From assembly GCA_937995985.1 (NCBI GenBank), contig CALKIR010000054.1:1-7362 (forward strand): a stretch of DNA of 7,362 nt, in the 5' to 3' direction. The notes beneath the pieces are model-generated. The model saw nothing but the letters and a program-made list of their open reading frames with translations, had not been told where the DNA came from and did not search any database. The stretch is from an uncultured Alcaligenaceae bacterium (lineage in GTDB: Bacteria > Pseudomonadota > Gammaproteobacteria > Burkholderiales > Burkholderiaceae_B). Both the position numbers and the translations under genes were made by a program. Positions 1-6,607 of this stretch are shown here, piece after piece. How positions within the stretch are numbered: position 1 is the first letter of the stretch; each line of letters starts with the position of its first letter.

Positions 1-9
1 CTATTCTAC

Positions 10-1224
10 TTAATTTAAATAGCGCTGAAACAAAAGTGCGGCATTATTGCCTCCCATCCCAAAAGAATTGCTCAAAGCTCGATGCATGTTGTGTACTGCC
101 CTTGCTTTATTTGGTACATAATCCAAATCACAGTGCGCATCGGGAGTATAATGAATAGTGGGTGGGATGATCTGCTGCCTTAAGGCCATCAAAACACTGG
201 CTGCTTCTACTGCTCCACAAGCACCTATTAAATGACCTATTGCTCCTTTAATGCTGCTCACAGGAAGTTGATAAGCATCTGCTCCAAAAACCTTTTTGAT
301 TGCTTCAGTTTCAATCCTATCGCCGATGGGGGTGCCGGTGGCATGGGCATTGATATACTGCACCTCTGTTGTACACACTCCCGCATCCTGCAGGGCACGG
401 GTCATGGCTAATGCTTGAGCCGCGGCGCTGGGTCGTAAGGGATGTGTGCCATCATTACTGCTGCCATAGCCGATAATTTCTACTAATGGGAGAGCCCCCC
501 GTTTCAATGCATGATCTAGGCTTTCCAGTACGAATACAGCAGCTCCTTCTCCTAGAGCAAATCCATTTCTTTTTGCGCTAAAGGGTCTGCACCCACCTAG
601 ACCGTGATTAGGTTGGGCGCATAATACATGCAATTGCTCCCAAGAGCGCAATAATTCTGGTTGTATCATGGCCTCGCTCCCCCCCGCTAAGGCACTATGT
701 ACATAGCCATCTCGAATACGCCTAAAGGCCTCACCAATAGCTACTGCGCCTGCACTACAGGCTGTCGCATAAGTCTGCGCTTCTTGAGTGGTCTGTATCA
801 ATTGAGCTATATGGGCCGTTGGAGCATTGGGCATGGCCGCGGGTATGACCAATTGGTTTTTTTTAGGAATTACCTCATAATACCCTGCAACGGCATCACA
901 TAAGGCCGTGACGCCTCCAATACCCGTCCCCATATAAACTCCAGTTTGTTTAAGCATATCAGGGGTCAGTACAGGCTCTTGTTGTAAGGCAGACTGAGCA
1001 GCAAACAAAGCCATTTTGGTTACTCTATCGAGCATCAATGCCTGATTGCCTCGTAACCCTTGATCTAAAGGAGCATCAACCCAGCCCACCCAATGAGATA
1101 AGTCCATCTCTGTATGGGCCCTGATCCCACTTTTACCTGCACATAAGGCCTCGAAAAATTGCTCTGCTGAATGGCCTAAAGGACTCACCACCCCAACAGC
1201 TGTCACCACTACCCGTCTTGTCAT
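10..1224 (-). CDS. FabF-like beta-ketoacyl-ACP synthase (KAS II-type condensing enzyme)
   Basis: A cytoplasmic thiolase-fold condensing enzyme expected to extend an acyl chain by decarboxylative Claisen condensation with malonyl-ACP. The 404-residue protein has the usual FabF length. It starts MTRRVVVTAVGVVSPLG, which lines up with FabF N-termini. The catalytic triad is intact: nucleophile Cys156 in TACSAGAVA, His294 in NAHATGTPIGD, and His331 in KGAIGHLIGACG; the C-terminal NSFGMGGNNA glycine loop is present. The Cys argues against a chain-length-factor paralogue. The frame stays open upstream to a GTG at 1299, which would add 25 residues, but that extension does not look like the family. 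ATG 1224 has GGGGAG 10 nt upstream and is preferred. The gene lies 80 nt after the ACP stop, so ACP is its likely partner. The stop is 9 nt from the window edge. Whether it serves fatty acid, polyene or polyketide synthesis cannot be decided here. Confidence 0.93.
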   Translation of the reverse strand: MTRRVVVTAVGVVSPLGHSAEQFFEALCAGKSGIRAHTEMDLSHWVGWVDAPLDQGLRGNQALMLDRVTKMALFAAQSALQQEPVLTPDMLKQTGVYMGTGIGGVTALCDAVAGYYEVIPKKNQLVIPAAMPNAPTAHIAQLIQTTQEAQTYATACSAGAVAIGEAFRRIRDGYVHSALAGGSEAMIQPELLRSWEQLHVLCAQPNHGLGGCRPFSAKRNGFALGEGAAVFVLESLDHALKRGALPLVEIIGYGSSNDGTHPLRPSAAAQALAMTRALQDAGVCTTEVQYINAHATGTPIGDRIETEAIKKVFGADAYQLPVSSIKGAIGHLIGACGAVEAASVLMALRQQIIPPTIHYTPDAHCDLDYVPNKARAVHNMHRALSNSFGMGGNNAALLFQRYLN

Positions 1225-1304
1225 TCCACCCATGCTCCCCAATACAATTTGATTAAATTTGTCAGCGAGCATAAACCAAGCATGCTCATTTAAAAACACC
1301 CTTT
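1225..1304 (-). promoter_or_regulatory. ACP-KAS leader with alternative inverted repeats
   Basis: The 80-nt gap between the ACP stop and the preferred KAS start carries the hexamer GAGCAT twice in the transcript (1287-1282 and 1237-1232) and its complement ATGCTC once between them (1272-1267). The middle segment can pair with either copy. Pairing with the first gives a 6-bp hairpin with a 9-nt loop. Pairing with the second occludes the GGGGAG that precedes the KAS start. A 22-codon ORF (ATG at 1289, preceded by AAAGGG) runs through both and stops at TGA 1223-1221, which overlaps the KAS ATG as ATGA. The repeats are seen directly; a regulatory role is inference. Confidence 0.3.
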
Positions 1305-1622
1305 CTATTGGGCGTTGATTGTTTGGGCCACGAAATAAATCTTATCTATTAATTCCACTAAATTTTTAGGAAATACCTCTGCCAGGTCCTCCTCAGATCT
1401 ATAATCAGCAGGCAGCATAGCAGCAGTAGAGACGTCATACTGGGTCTCAATACCTAGCAATATCTCTAACATTGCCAAAGAATCATAATGCTCAATTACC
1501 TCCGCAAAAGGGCGCCCCTCTAAAAGAGCTTGTCTATCACAATGACACACTTCTGCGATAATATCCGCCACAGCACTTGTTAACTCTGCTCTTGCTGGCA
1601 GAATAATTTTTTTATGTTCCAT
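1305..1622 (-). CDS. Acyl carrier protein
   Basis: A small acidic carrier protein of 105 residues, expected to hold growing acyl chains on a 4'-phosphopantetheine arm attached by a phosphopantetheinyl transferase (not in this window). The attachment motif is YDSLAMLEI with Ser48 as the predicted modified residue, followed by helix-II-like LLGIETQYDV. Helix I is ELTSAVADIIAEV near residues 13-25. It is somewhat longer than the roughly 78-residue housekeeping AcpP and diverges from it around DSL, so it looks like a specialised ACP. Cys26 and Cys28 are unusual for an ACP. It starts 18 nt after the adhesin stop, on the same strand. Its ribosome-binding site is weak (only AAAG about 7 nt upstream), so translation may depend on coupling. 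The next gene is a ketosynthase, its likely partner. The ACP identity is firm; its pathway is unknown. Confidence 0.88.
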   Translation of the reverse strand: MEHKKIILPARAELTSAVADIIAEVCHCDRQALLEGRPFAEVIEHYDSLAMLEILLGIETQYDVSTAAMLPADYRSEEDLAEVFPKNLVELIDKIYFVAQTINAQ

Positions 1623-1640
1623 AGTTAGACTTTATATGTT

Positions 1641-2747
1641 CTAAGGGTATTGCACTATCACCTCAACTCGGGCATGAATTTTACCCGTCGTGGCGGTAGT
1701 CTCTGTTTTAATATAGCTGGCCTGCATGGCTAATTGCCAATCCCTACAACTCACTCCACACTCTCCCCTATCTGTTAAATGATTAATGGCTGTCTGTCCT
1801 GACAAATCTACTGGGTGCGCCGTCCCACCCCCGGGCTCTTTATACTCTAAAAGTACCGATACCCCTTCGGCTCTATCAACTAGTGTGGGGTCATTTTGTA
1901 ATACCCCTGGTTGATTACTGCTCGCTGCCACTCCATTAAACCGAACCAAGGGACTGGTTGCTCCGGAATGACACCTCAGCTGTATATCAAAGGCTTCGGT
2001 ACCCACCGCTACATTGGCATCTAGAGCCTGTAAATTAATTGGTTTTAAATTGACCACTTTATTTTGTTCAGATAAAAAAGTACACGGTTCAGGTACAAAC
2101 TCTATTGCAGAGGGTAAACGGTAACGCAGCAAAAGGTCTTTCCCCCACCCGGCCACTGTAGTAAATGCCATATAATCGTTAAACATCACTGTACTACCTG
2201 TTTCTGGCCAGTCTGCTGAAATTAAAACAAACTCTACTTTGACTACTCCTGCAGGAACATACAAAAAGCTATATGTTCCTGCTGAGCTATGGGTCACGGG
2301 ATCACTGCTCAAATAATCTGGATAATAAGCTCTATAACCAATATTGGAAACATTTGTTCCATAAGTGGTTAAACCATTAATCATGCCTAGATTGGGCCCA
2401 CTTGCTTGAAAGGTCTCGGTTGTGCCTGCAGGGCAGTTTGCTAATGCAATATACTGTCCCGCGATACGAGGATTATCTTGATGAGCCTGCGGATCGGGTA
2501 AAGAAAAATACTCCAAAGTCAAAAGCACATCCCCTACTGCTGCGCCTACTGGTATTTGCACACTGCTGCTGGGATAATTTACCCAATTACTGATTTCATA
2601 CTGGGCACTGTTATAAGCCAAATAATGACTGGATTGACCATGATTGTACGAACACCCACTGGGAACCGCTGCCTTTGCTTGAGCAAACACAGATAACATG
2701 ACTAAACCTCCCAGCCACACAAAAACTGCGGTCACATAGGTTCGCAT
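1641..2747 (-). CDS. Two-domain fimbrial tip adhesin
   Basis: Secreted pilus-tip subunit of 368 residues, the usual size for a FimH/MrkD-type adhesin. Residues 1-27 form a signal peptide with a hydrophobic core ending in AQAKAA. Residues about 28-218 are the putative receptor-binding domain, with Cys32 and Cys105 as a possible disulfide; the segment TNVSNIGYRAYY resembles the signature seen in other two-domain adhesins. Residues about 220-368 form the pilin domain: Cys222 and Cys259 as the conserved disulfide, the pattern VNLKPINLQAL...FDIQLRC, and a C-terminal alternating strand ending VEVIVQYP for chaperone binding. An additional close pair, Cys330 and Cys334, may form a small extra loop. 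The start overlaps the usher gene by 16 nt with AAGGAAA inside the usher 3' end as ribosome-binding site, implying translational coupling. The binding target cannot be read from sequence. Confidence 0.87.
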   Translation of the reverse strand: MRTYVTAVFVWLGGLVMLSVFAQAKAAVPSGCSYNHGQSSHYLAYNSAQYEISNWVNYPSSSVQIPVGAAVGDVLLTLEYFSLPDPQAHQDNPRIAGQYIALANCPAGTTETFQASGPNLGMINGLTTYGTNVSNIGYRAYYPDYLSSDPVTHSSAGTYSFLYVPAGVVKVEFVLISADWPETGSTVMFNDYMAFTTVAGWGKDLLLRYRLPSAIEFVPEPCTFLSEQNKVVNLKPINLQALDANVAVGTEAFDIQLRCHSGATSPLVRFNGVAASSNQPGVLQNDPTLVDRAEGVSVLLEYKEPGGGTAHPVDLSGQTAINHLTDRGECGVSCRDWQLAMQASYIKTETTATTGKIHARVEVIVQYP

Positions 2748-5233
2748 GACATTTCCTTTTCTTCTTTATGGGACAAATCAGCTACTTCTTCCGGGCTGAC
2801 AATAAAAGCACAAGAATAGTTTTGCTCTCCCTCACCCCACTTAATCACATAAGTGCTGGACTGCTCTAAGCCAGTTAACCAAAACCGACCAACTGGACCC
2901 ACGACTCCCTTTTGCTCCCCCGTTTCTCCATACACTAAAGCACCAAAAGGCACATACCCTTCCTGATACCTGAGCTTGAATAAGAGGGAACGCCCCGTTT
3001 GTGTTTCAAATACCACGCGCACAATGGCTCCTTTTGTGGGAACCACCGATTGAATGGTTTGCTGCAGCGTAACATGATCATTAAAATACCCCGGTGCCAG
3101 AGCAATATTGTTTATTCTGTAGGGTGCTGCAAAAGGAATTAAGGCTCTGCCCGTACTATTGGTTTTAATTGTGGGATGACTCTGTAATTGAACATCACGA
3201 GCATGAGGCGTCTCCACAATAATAGCCGTATCACTTAAGTACTGCCCCAGTAACACTCCTTTTTCATCCACTACTACTGAGCCATTCATTTCCGCTTGCA
3301 TTTGGTAGTTACGATGATCACGCGCCATACTGGCTGAAATTTGCCCAGCAGAATGCTTATAACTTGCGCTGCCATAAAAATTATTACCTGTACGCTGATT
3401 CTCTTTAGATAGTCCTGCCCTCAAACTATAAGTCAACGCATTATTCTCTAATGCTGTACCAGACAATTGTGCATCATGAGCATAATTACCATTATCCTGT
3501 CTAGAAAACCCGTAGCCCACGGAAAGCGCCTGACTGCCTAGCGGAAAAGTTAAATTAAGCATCACGCTATGGCTTTTTTTCTGCCACTGCGACTGCACCC
3601 TATTAAAAGACAAAAATACGCCCACCACTCCAATTTGATTGGAGTACCCCACATTAAATGTGTTAGAAGCTCCAATATTATTATGGTATTGAATACGTGC
3701 GTAACTTACAGACACTGCACCATAAGTCTTGCCCAAGGACTGGGAAAATAACATCTGATATTCATGGGATTTATTCCACCTAAAACGCTCATCCACCTGT
3801 TTGCGCAATAAGGCTTGATCCAAATCACGATACCCCCCTGAGCTATACCGATAGCCCATTAGGCGTACATGGGTACCTATGCCCGACAAGCTCTTAGCAT
3901 ATTGAATACGTAGGGCATGCCCCTTGCGTGTTTGTGATCGATAATCTTTGGAGCGTGACTGCACAATATCGGTAGAAGCCCCACCCAAACTACCAAGATT
4001 AAAAGCTAACCCTAACGAATGAGCCAAATATTTTTTAGCACCGAGCACACCACCATAAATTGTCACCCCCCATGGCAATCCATGTGCTACTGTTAATTGT
4101 CCCACCACAGGCTCTTCCGAATCACTGGCATAAGCTCTGTATTTACCCAGAGAAAAACTATATTGCCACCGCCCTTGACGCAGCATCCCGGGCAATACTG
4201 AATAAGGCTGCACATAGCGAATGACCTGTCCATTCGTTTCTGCAATTTCAACCTCTAAATCTCCCCCGCCTGGCACCGCATATAAGTCATTAATTACAAA
4301 TGGGCCAGGAGCGACAAATGTAGAATAAACCACCGCTCCATTTTGTTTGATCGTGACTTGGGCACTGGAATGCGCAAACCCTTCTATTGTTGGGGCATAG
4401 CCCTGCTCTGCTGCGGCTAACATTGAATCATCCGACTCAATCTTGATGCCTCGAATACGATTAGAAATAAAAGCCCCTCTTGAGGAGGTAGTGCTGTCTC
4501 CTAAGCGAATAGTACTGCGCCAAGCTGGCAGGCCTCTTTCTATATAATTCTCTGTAAAATTCCATTGGCTCTTTCCACGACTATGATACAAGCTACCACT
4601 TGATCGAAAACGCCAGGCTCCATAATTAAACCCCGTTTTTAAGCCCGCAAAAGTAGTATGACTGTTTGACTGCACGGCTGTGCGTCGTATATGAGAACGA
4701 AAATGAGAGAATTGATACGAAGTCCAAAAAACGGTTTCTCCGTCATTCCACTGCTCAATCGGGATAGCACCGCGAATACTCCTATCTAAAGCTGCTTGTG
4801 GAATGGAAAAACTCAATACTGAACGCTGCGCCTTAAACTCGTAACTGGCCGATGGAATCACACTAATATCTAAACATTGCTCGGCACGGGCCGTTTCATA
4901 TTCGATAAATGCCGCTGTTTTGACCCCCAGCTCCTCCAACAAAGCCTTAGTAAGACACACCACCGCGTCTTGGCTTGAGTGATCCGCAGGAGCGACAAAA
5001 TCAATTACAAATATACCAACGGTTAAGCCATTGACCTCAACTGTGGCTTGATAAGCTCCCGGAAGCACCCTATTGGCGTGACTAAAAGCCGATAGATCTG
5101 AAGGCAGCGCCTGTCCTTCTGGCCTAAATAAAAAATTACTATCGAAGGTATCGCCCTCTTGTGCCTGAGCAACTCCTGTGCTTATCGTACTGAGCCCTAA
5201 AATAAATAGACTATAAAACCATTTATTTCTCAT
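2732..5233 (-). CDS. Outer-membrane fimbrial usher (PapC/FimD family)
   Basis: Outer-membrane pore that receives chaperone-subunit complexes and assembles and secretes the pilus. It has 833 residues, typical for the family. A signal peptide (1-24, ending VAQA) is followed by the N-terminal chaperone-binding domain beginning near FDSNFLF, with DLSAF, PGAY and a Cys93/Cys120 pair. The 24-strand beta-barrel region has the family landmark SDDSML near residue 265. The plug domain follows, with EGFAHSSAQVTIKQNG, APGPFVINDLY (307-317) and GDLEVEIAETNGQ, then PYSVLPGMLRQG resuming the barrel. The C-terminal domains end with Cys808 and Cys830. The frame is open 38 codons further upstream, but ATG 5233 is chosen because it directly begins the signal peptide and has AGGTGA overlapping the chaperone stop as ribosome-binding site. 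It lies 4 nt after the chaperone gene and overlaps the adhesin gene by 16 nt. Confidence 0.96.
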   Translation of the reverse strand: MRNKWFYSLFILGLSTISTGVAQAQEGDTFDSNFLFRPEGQALPSDLSAFSHANRVLPGAYQATVEVNGLTVGIFVIDFVAPADHSSQDAVVCLTKALLEELGVKTAAFIEYETARAEQCLDISVIPSASYEFKAQRSVLSFSIPQAALDRSIRGAIPIEQWNDGETVFWTSYQFSHFRSHIRRTAVQSNSHTTFAGLKTGFNYGAWRFRSSGSLYHSRGKSQWNFTENYIERGLPAWRSTIRLGDSTTSSRGAFISNRIRGIKIESDDSMLAAAEQGYAPTIEGFAHSSAQVTIKQNGAVVYSTFVAPGPFVINDLYAVPGGGDLEVEIAETNGQVIRYVQPYSVLPGMLRQGRWQYSFSLGKYRAYASDSEEPVVGQLTVAHGLPWGVTIYGGVLGAKKYLAHSLGLAFNLGSLGGASTDIVQSRSKDYRSQTRKGHALRIQYAKSLSGIGTHVRLMGYRYSSGGYRDLDQALLRKQVDERFRWNKSHEYQMLFSQSLGKTYGAVSVSYARIQYHNNIGASNTFNVGYSNQIGVVGVFLSFNRVQSQWQKKSHSVMLNLTFPLGSQALSVGYGFSRQDNGNYAHDAQLSGTALENNALTYSLRAGLSKENQRTGNNFYGSASYKHSAGQISASMARDHRNYQMQAEMNGSVVVDEKGVLLGQYLSDTAIIVETPHARDVQLQSHPTIKTNSTGRALIPFAAPYRINNIALAPGYFNDHVTLQQTIQSVVPTKGAIVRVVFETQTGRSLLFKLRYQEGYVPFGALVYGETGEQKGVVGPVGRFWLTGLEQSSTYVIKWGEGEQNYSCAFIVSPEEVADLSHKEEKEMSCEPM

Positions 5234-5237
5234 TGTG

Positions 5238-5939
5238 TCACCTAATCGGGACAGGAGATAAGCGTACCAAGGCTCCATAATCATTGATGACTGTTGCGTC
5301 GATGCGTAACGCTCCTGAGCAAGAGGGAAGTTCAATACTCTGCGCACTAAAAGGCATTGCCATAAAGCCTTTGCTTGATTCTAATAGCTCATCATTTATG
5401 TTTATGGCACTAAAATTAATAATAAAGGCAGATATATTATTAAGAGTTAATATGCAGTGGTTGGGATCGCTCAATGTCCACTCTAAATAATTCTCTACAG
5501 CCTCTGGATAACCAATTCCCTCGGGTCGATAAAAAACTTTTATTCGAGTTTTCACGGCAAACATTAATACATTAGTATTATTTTCATTCTCTCTAGGTAT
5601 TTCTAAAACATTCAGCCAAAAATAAGACTCTCTGTCCTCAGGCAGCCCCCCAGCCACTTTCATAATATTTAGCAAAAACTCTTCTTTTGCATCCATCCTC
5701 AGTAATGGTGGCGTAACAAAAAACGGCGTCTCCATTTCCCCATTGGGACCTTCTATCCAACTTTGCACCACAAAAGGCTCACTACTTGGATTTTTAACCA
5801 CTACCGTGCCAAAATCAGTCGCTCCAGGAACCACAACGCGCGTATTGTTGAGCTGCACAGCGAAACTGCTACTCGACCAAAATATGAACACCAACAGCCA
5901 TACAGCCCATATCATCAGAGTCAAATTTTTTTTTACCAT
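5238..5939 (-). CDS. Periplasmic fimbrial chaperone (PapD/FimC family)
   Basis: Periplasmic two-Ig-domain chaperone that folds pilus subunits by donor-strand complementation and delivers them to the usher. The 233-residue precursor has a long hydrophobic signal peptide (1-27, ending SSSSFA). The mature start VQLNNTRVVV supplies the conserved Arg equivalent to PapD Arg8 (residue 34). Domain 1 ends with the family signature VKTRIKVFYRP, whose Lys134 matches PapD Lys112; the preceding NVLMFAVKTRIKVF is the G1 donor strand. The F1-G1 loop is short, as in FGS-type chaperones for rod-like pili. Domain 2 has Cys162 and Cys207. ATG 5939 is chosen over a GTG at 5966 because AAGGAGG lies just upstream, and the extra 9 residues would only encode that ribosome-binding site. 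It is separated from the pilin gene by a hairpin and from the usher by 4 nt. Confidence 0.95.
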   Translation of the reverse strand: MVKKNLTLMIWAVWLLVFIFWSSSSFAVQLNNTRVVVPGATDFGTVVVKNPSSEPFVVQSWIEGPNGEMETPFFVTPPLLRMDAKEEFLLNIMKVAGGLPEDRESYFWLNVLEIPRENENNTNVLMFAVKTRIKVFYRPEGIGYPEAVENYLEWTLSDPNHCILTLNNISAFIINFSAININDELLESSKGFMAMPFSAQSIELPSCSGALRIDATVINDYGALVRLSPVPIR

Positions 5940-5951
5940 CCCCCCCTCCTT
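5940..5951 (-). promoter_or_regulatory. Shine-Dalgarno with G7 tract before the chaperone start
   Basis: The transcript reads AAGGA followed by seven G and then ATG. This gives a near-perfect AAGGAGG ribosome-binding site with about 5 nt spacing and fixes the chaperone start. The mononucleotide G run sits inside the SD-to-ATG spacer, so any slippage would change spacing rather than reading frame. Confidence 0.7.
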
Positions 5952-5986
5952 CCGCACCAATATCACGGACTCACCCTGCTGTCTTA

Positions 5987-6034
5987 CTGCTTACAAAGGG
6001 GAGGCTCATTTATGAACCCATCCCCTGTAAACAG
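5987..6034 (-). promoter_or_regulatory. Intercistronic RNA hairpin after the major pilin gene
   Basis: A 48-nt inverted repeat begins 3 nt after the pilin stop codon. Arms are 5987-5995 with 6026-6034 (9 pairs), 5998-6002 with 6021-6025 (5 pairs, GGGG-rich), and 6003-6009 with 6012-6018 (7 pairs), separated by 2-nt bulges 5996-5997 and 6019-6020 on opposite sides. Two positions are C/A mismatches when read on the plus strand but become G-U pairs in the minus-strand transcript, so the fold suits the fimbrial mRNA. No U-run follows, so it is unlikely to be a simple intrinsic terminator. In other fimbrial operons a hairpin after the major pilin gene stabilises pilin mRNA or marks a processing site; the same role is inferred here. 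Confidence 0.75.
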
Positions 6035-6037
6035 TGA

Positions 6038-6607
6038 CTAACTATAGGTCACTATAAAAGTTGCTTGAGCATTTGCACGCCCTGCTGTTGGCGGGTTGTT
6101 GGCTACATCATAGGCCTCATAAAAAGCGTAGAGCTCAATGATATTAGTACCGACTTGGAGTTTTTCTAGCTTAACGCCCCCTGCCTCAGTGCCATTGAAT
6201 AAAATTCTATTGCCTGTTAAATCAGAGAGATCATCGGTTTTTCGCGCAATACCAACCCCAACATTTTGGGCCTCATCACCACCATTGGAAACCAGTCTCA
6301 ATAAGCTGTCCTGAGTCCCCGCTATGGTGCCTCCAGAAAATGAAAAAATAGCCGTATCTAATGAAGAGGGATCACAATTAGAAAGGGTAATGGTAAAACT
6401 GGCGGGGGTGGAGTAAATATTGCTACTCAGCGCGGCCACTGTAGGGGCCCCTAAATATACCTTTATATAGGCTGAGCTTGGCTCTAATGAACATGTATCA
6501 CTCGTTACCTCACCAATGAAATCAATGGTTCCGGTAGCAGCTTGTGCCATGCTCACAGGTACAGCAAAGGCCGATAACGCTGCCAAACGAATTAAGCGCT
6601 TTTTCAT
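6038..6607 (-). CDS. Major fimbrial subunit (type 1-like pilin)
   Basis: Structural pilin of 189 residues forming the fimbrial shaft by donor-strand exchange. It has a clear signal peptide (MKKRLIRLAALSAFAVPV..., cleavage after AQA at residue 23). The mature N-terminal strand ATGTIDFIGEV is the donor segment. Cys39 and Cys78 are the conserved pilin disulfide, the latter in FTITLSNC. NVGVGI and the C-terminal ANAQATFIVTYS with penultimate Tyr match the pilin family's chaperone-binding strand. The start ATG 6607 has AAAAGGAA about 6 nt upstream, a good ribosome-binding site. It is the only shaft-type pilin in the window, and no minor adaptor subunits are present. It is followed by the hairpin and then the chaperone, the order expected of a highly expressed first structural gene. 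The start overlaps the stop of the upstream ORF in the form ATGA. Confidence 0.94.
   Translation of the reverse strand: MKKRLIRLAALSAFAVPVSMAQAATGTIDFIGEVTSDTCSLEPSSAYIKVYLGAPTVAALSSNIYSTPASFTITLSNCDPSSLDTAIFSFSGGTIAGTQDSLLRLVSNGGDEAQNVGVGIARKTDDLSDLTGNRILFNGTEAGGVKLEKLQVGTNIIELYAFYEAYDVANNPPTAGRANAQATFIVTYS

Noticed and set aside
697..903. Plus-strand open frame inside the ketosynthase gene
   Set aside because: Antisense shadow of a strongly conserved coding region containing the catalytic Cys; no ribosome-binding site or recognisable motif.
1225..1299. 25-residue N-terminal extension of the ketosynthase from GTG 1299
   Set aside because: FabF-type proteins begin at the MTRRVVVT-like strand. 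The extension has no family similarity and its AAAGG abuts the GTG with no spacing.
1623..1640. TTAGA/TCTAA hairpin between adhesin and ACP as a terminator
   Set aside because: Only five A/T-rich pairs with a 10-nt loop and no U-run, so too weak to separate the transcripts.
5234..5347. N-terminal extension of the usher reading frame by 38 codons over the chaperone gene
   Set aside because: The ATG at 5233 begins a clean signal peptide and has AGGTGA at proper spacing; the extension precedes a signal peptide and overlaps the conserved chaperone C-terminus.
5743..6041. Plus-strand open frames opposite the chaperone start and the hairpin
   Set aside because: They lie antisense to a clear chaperone gene and its leader, show no family features, and two of them overlap each other in different frames.
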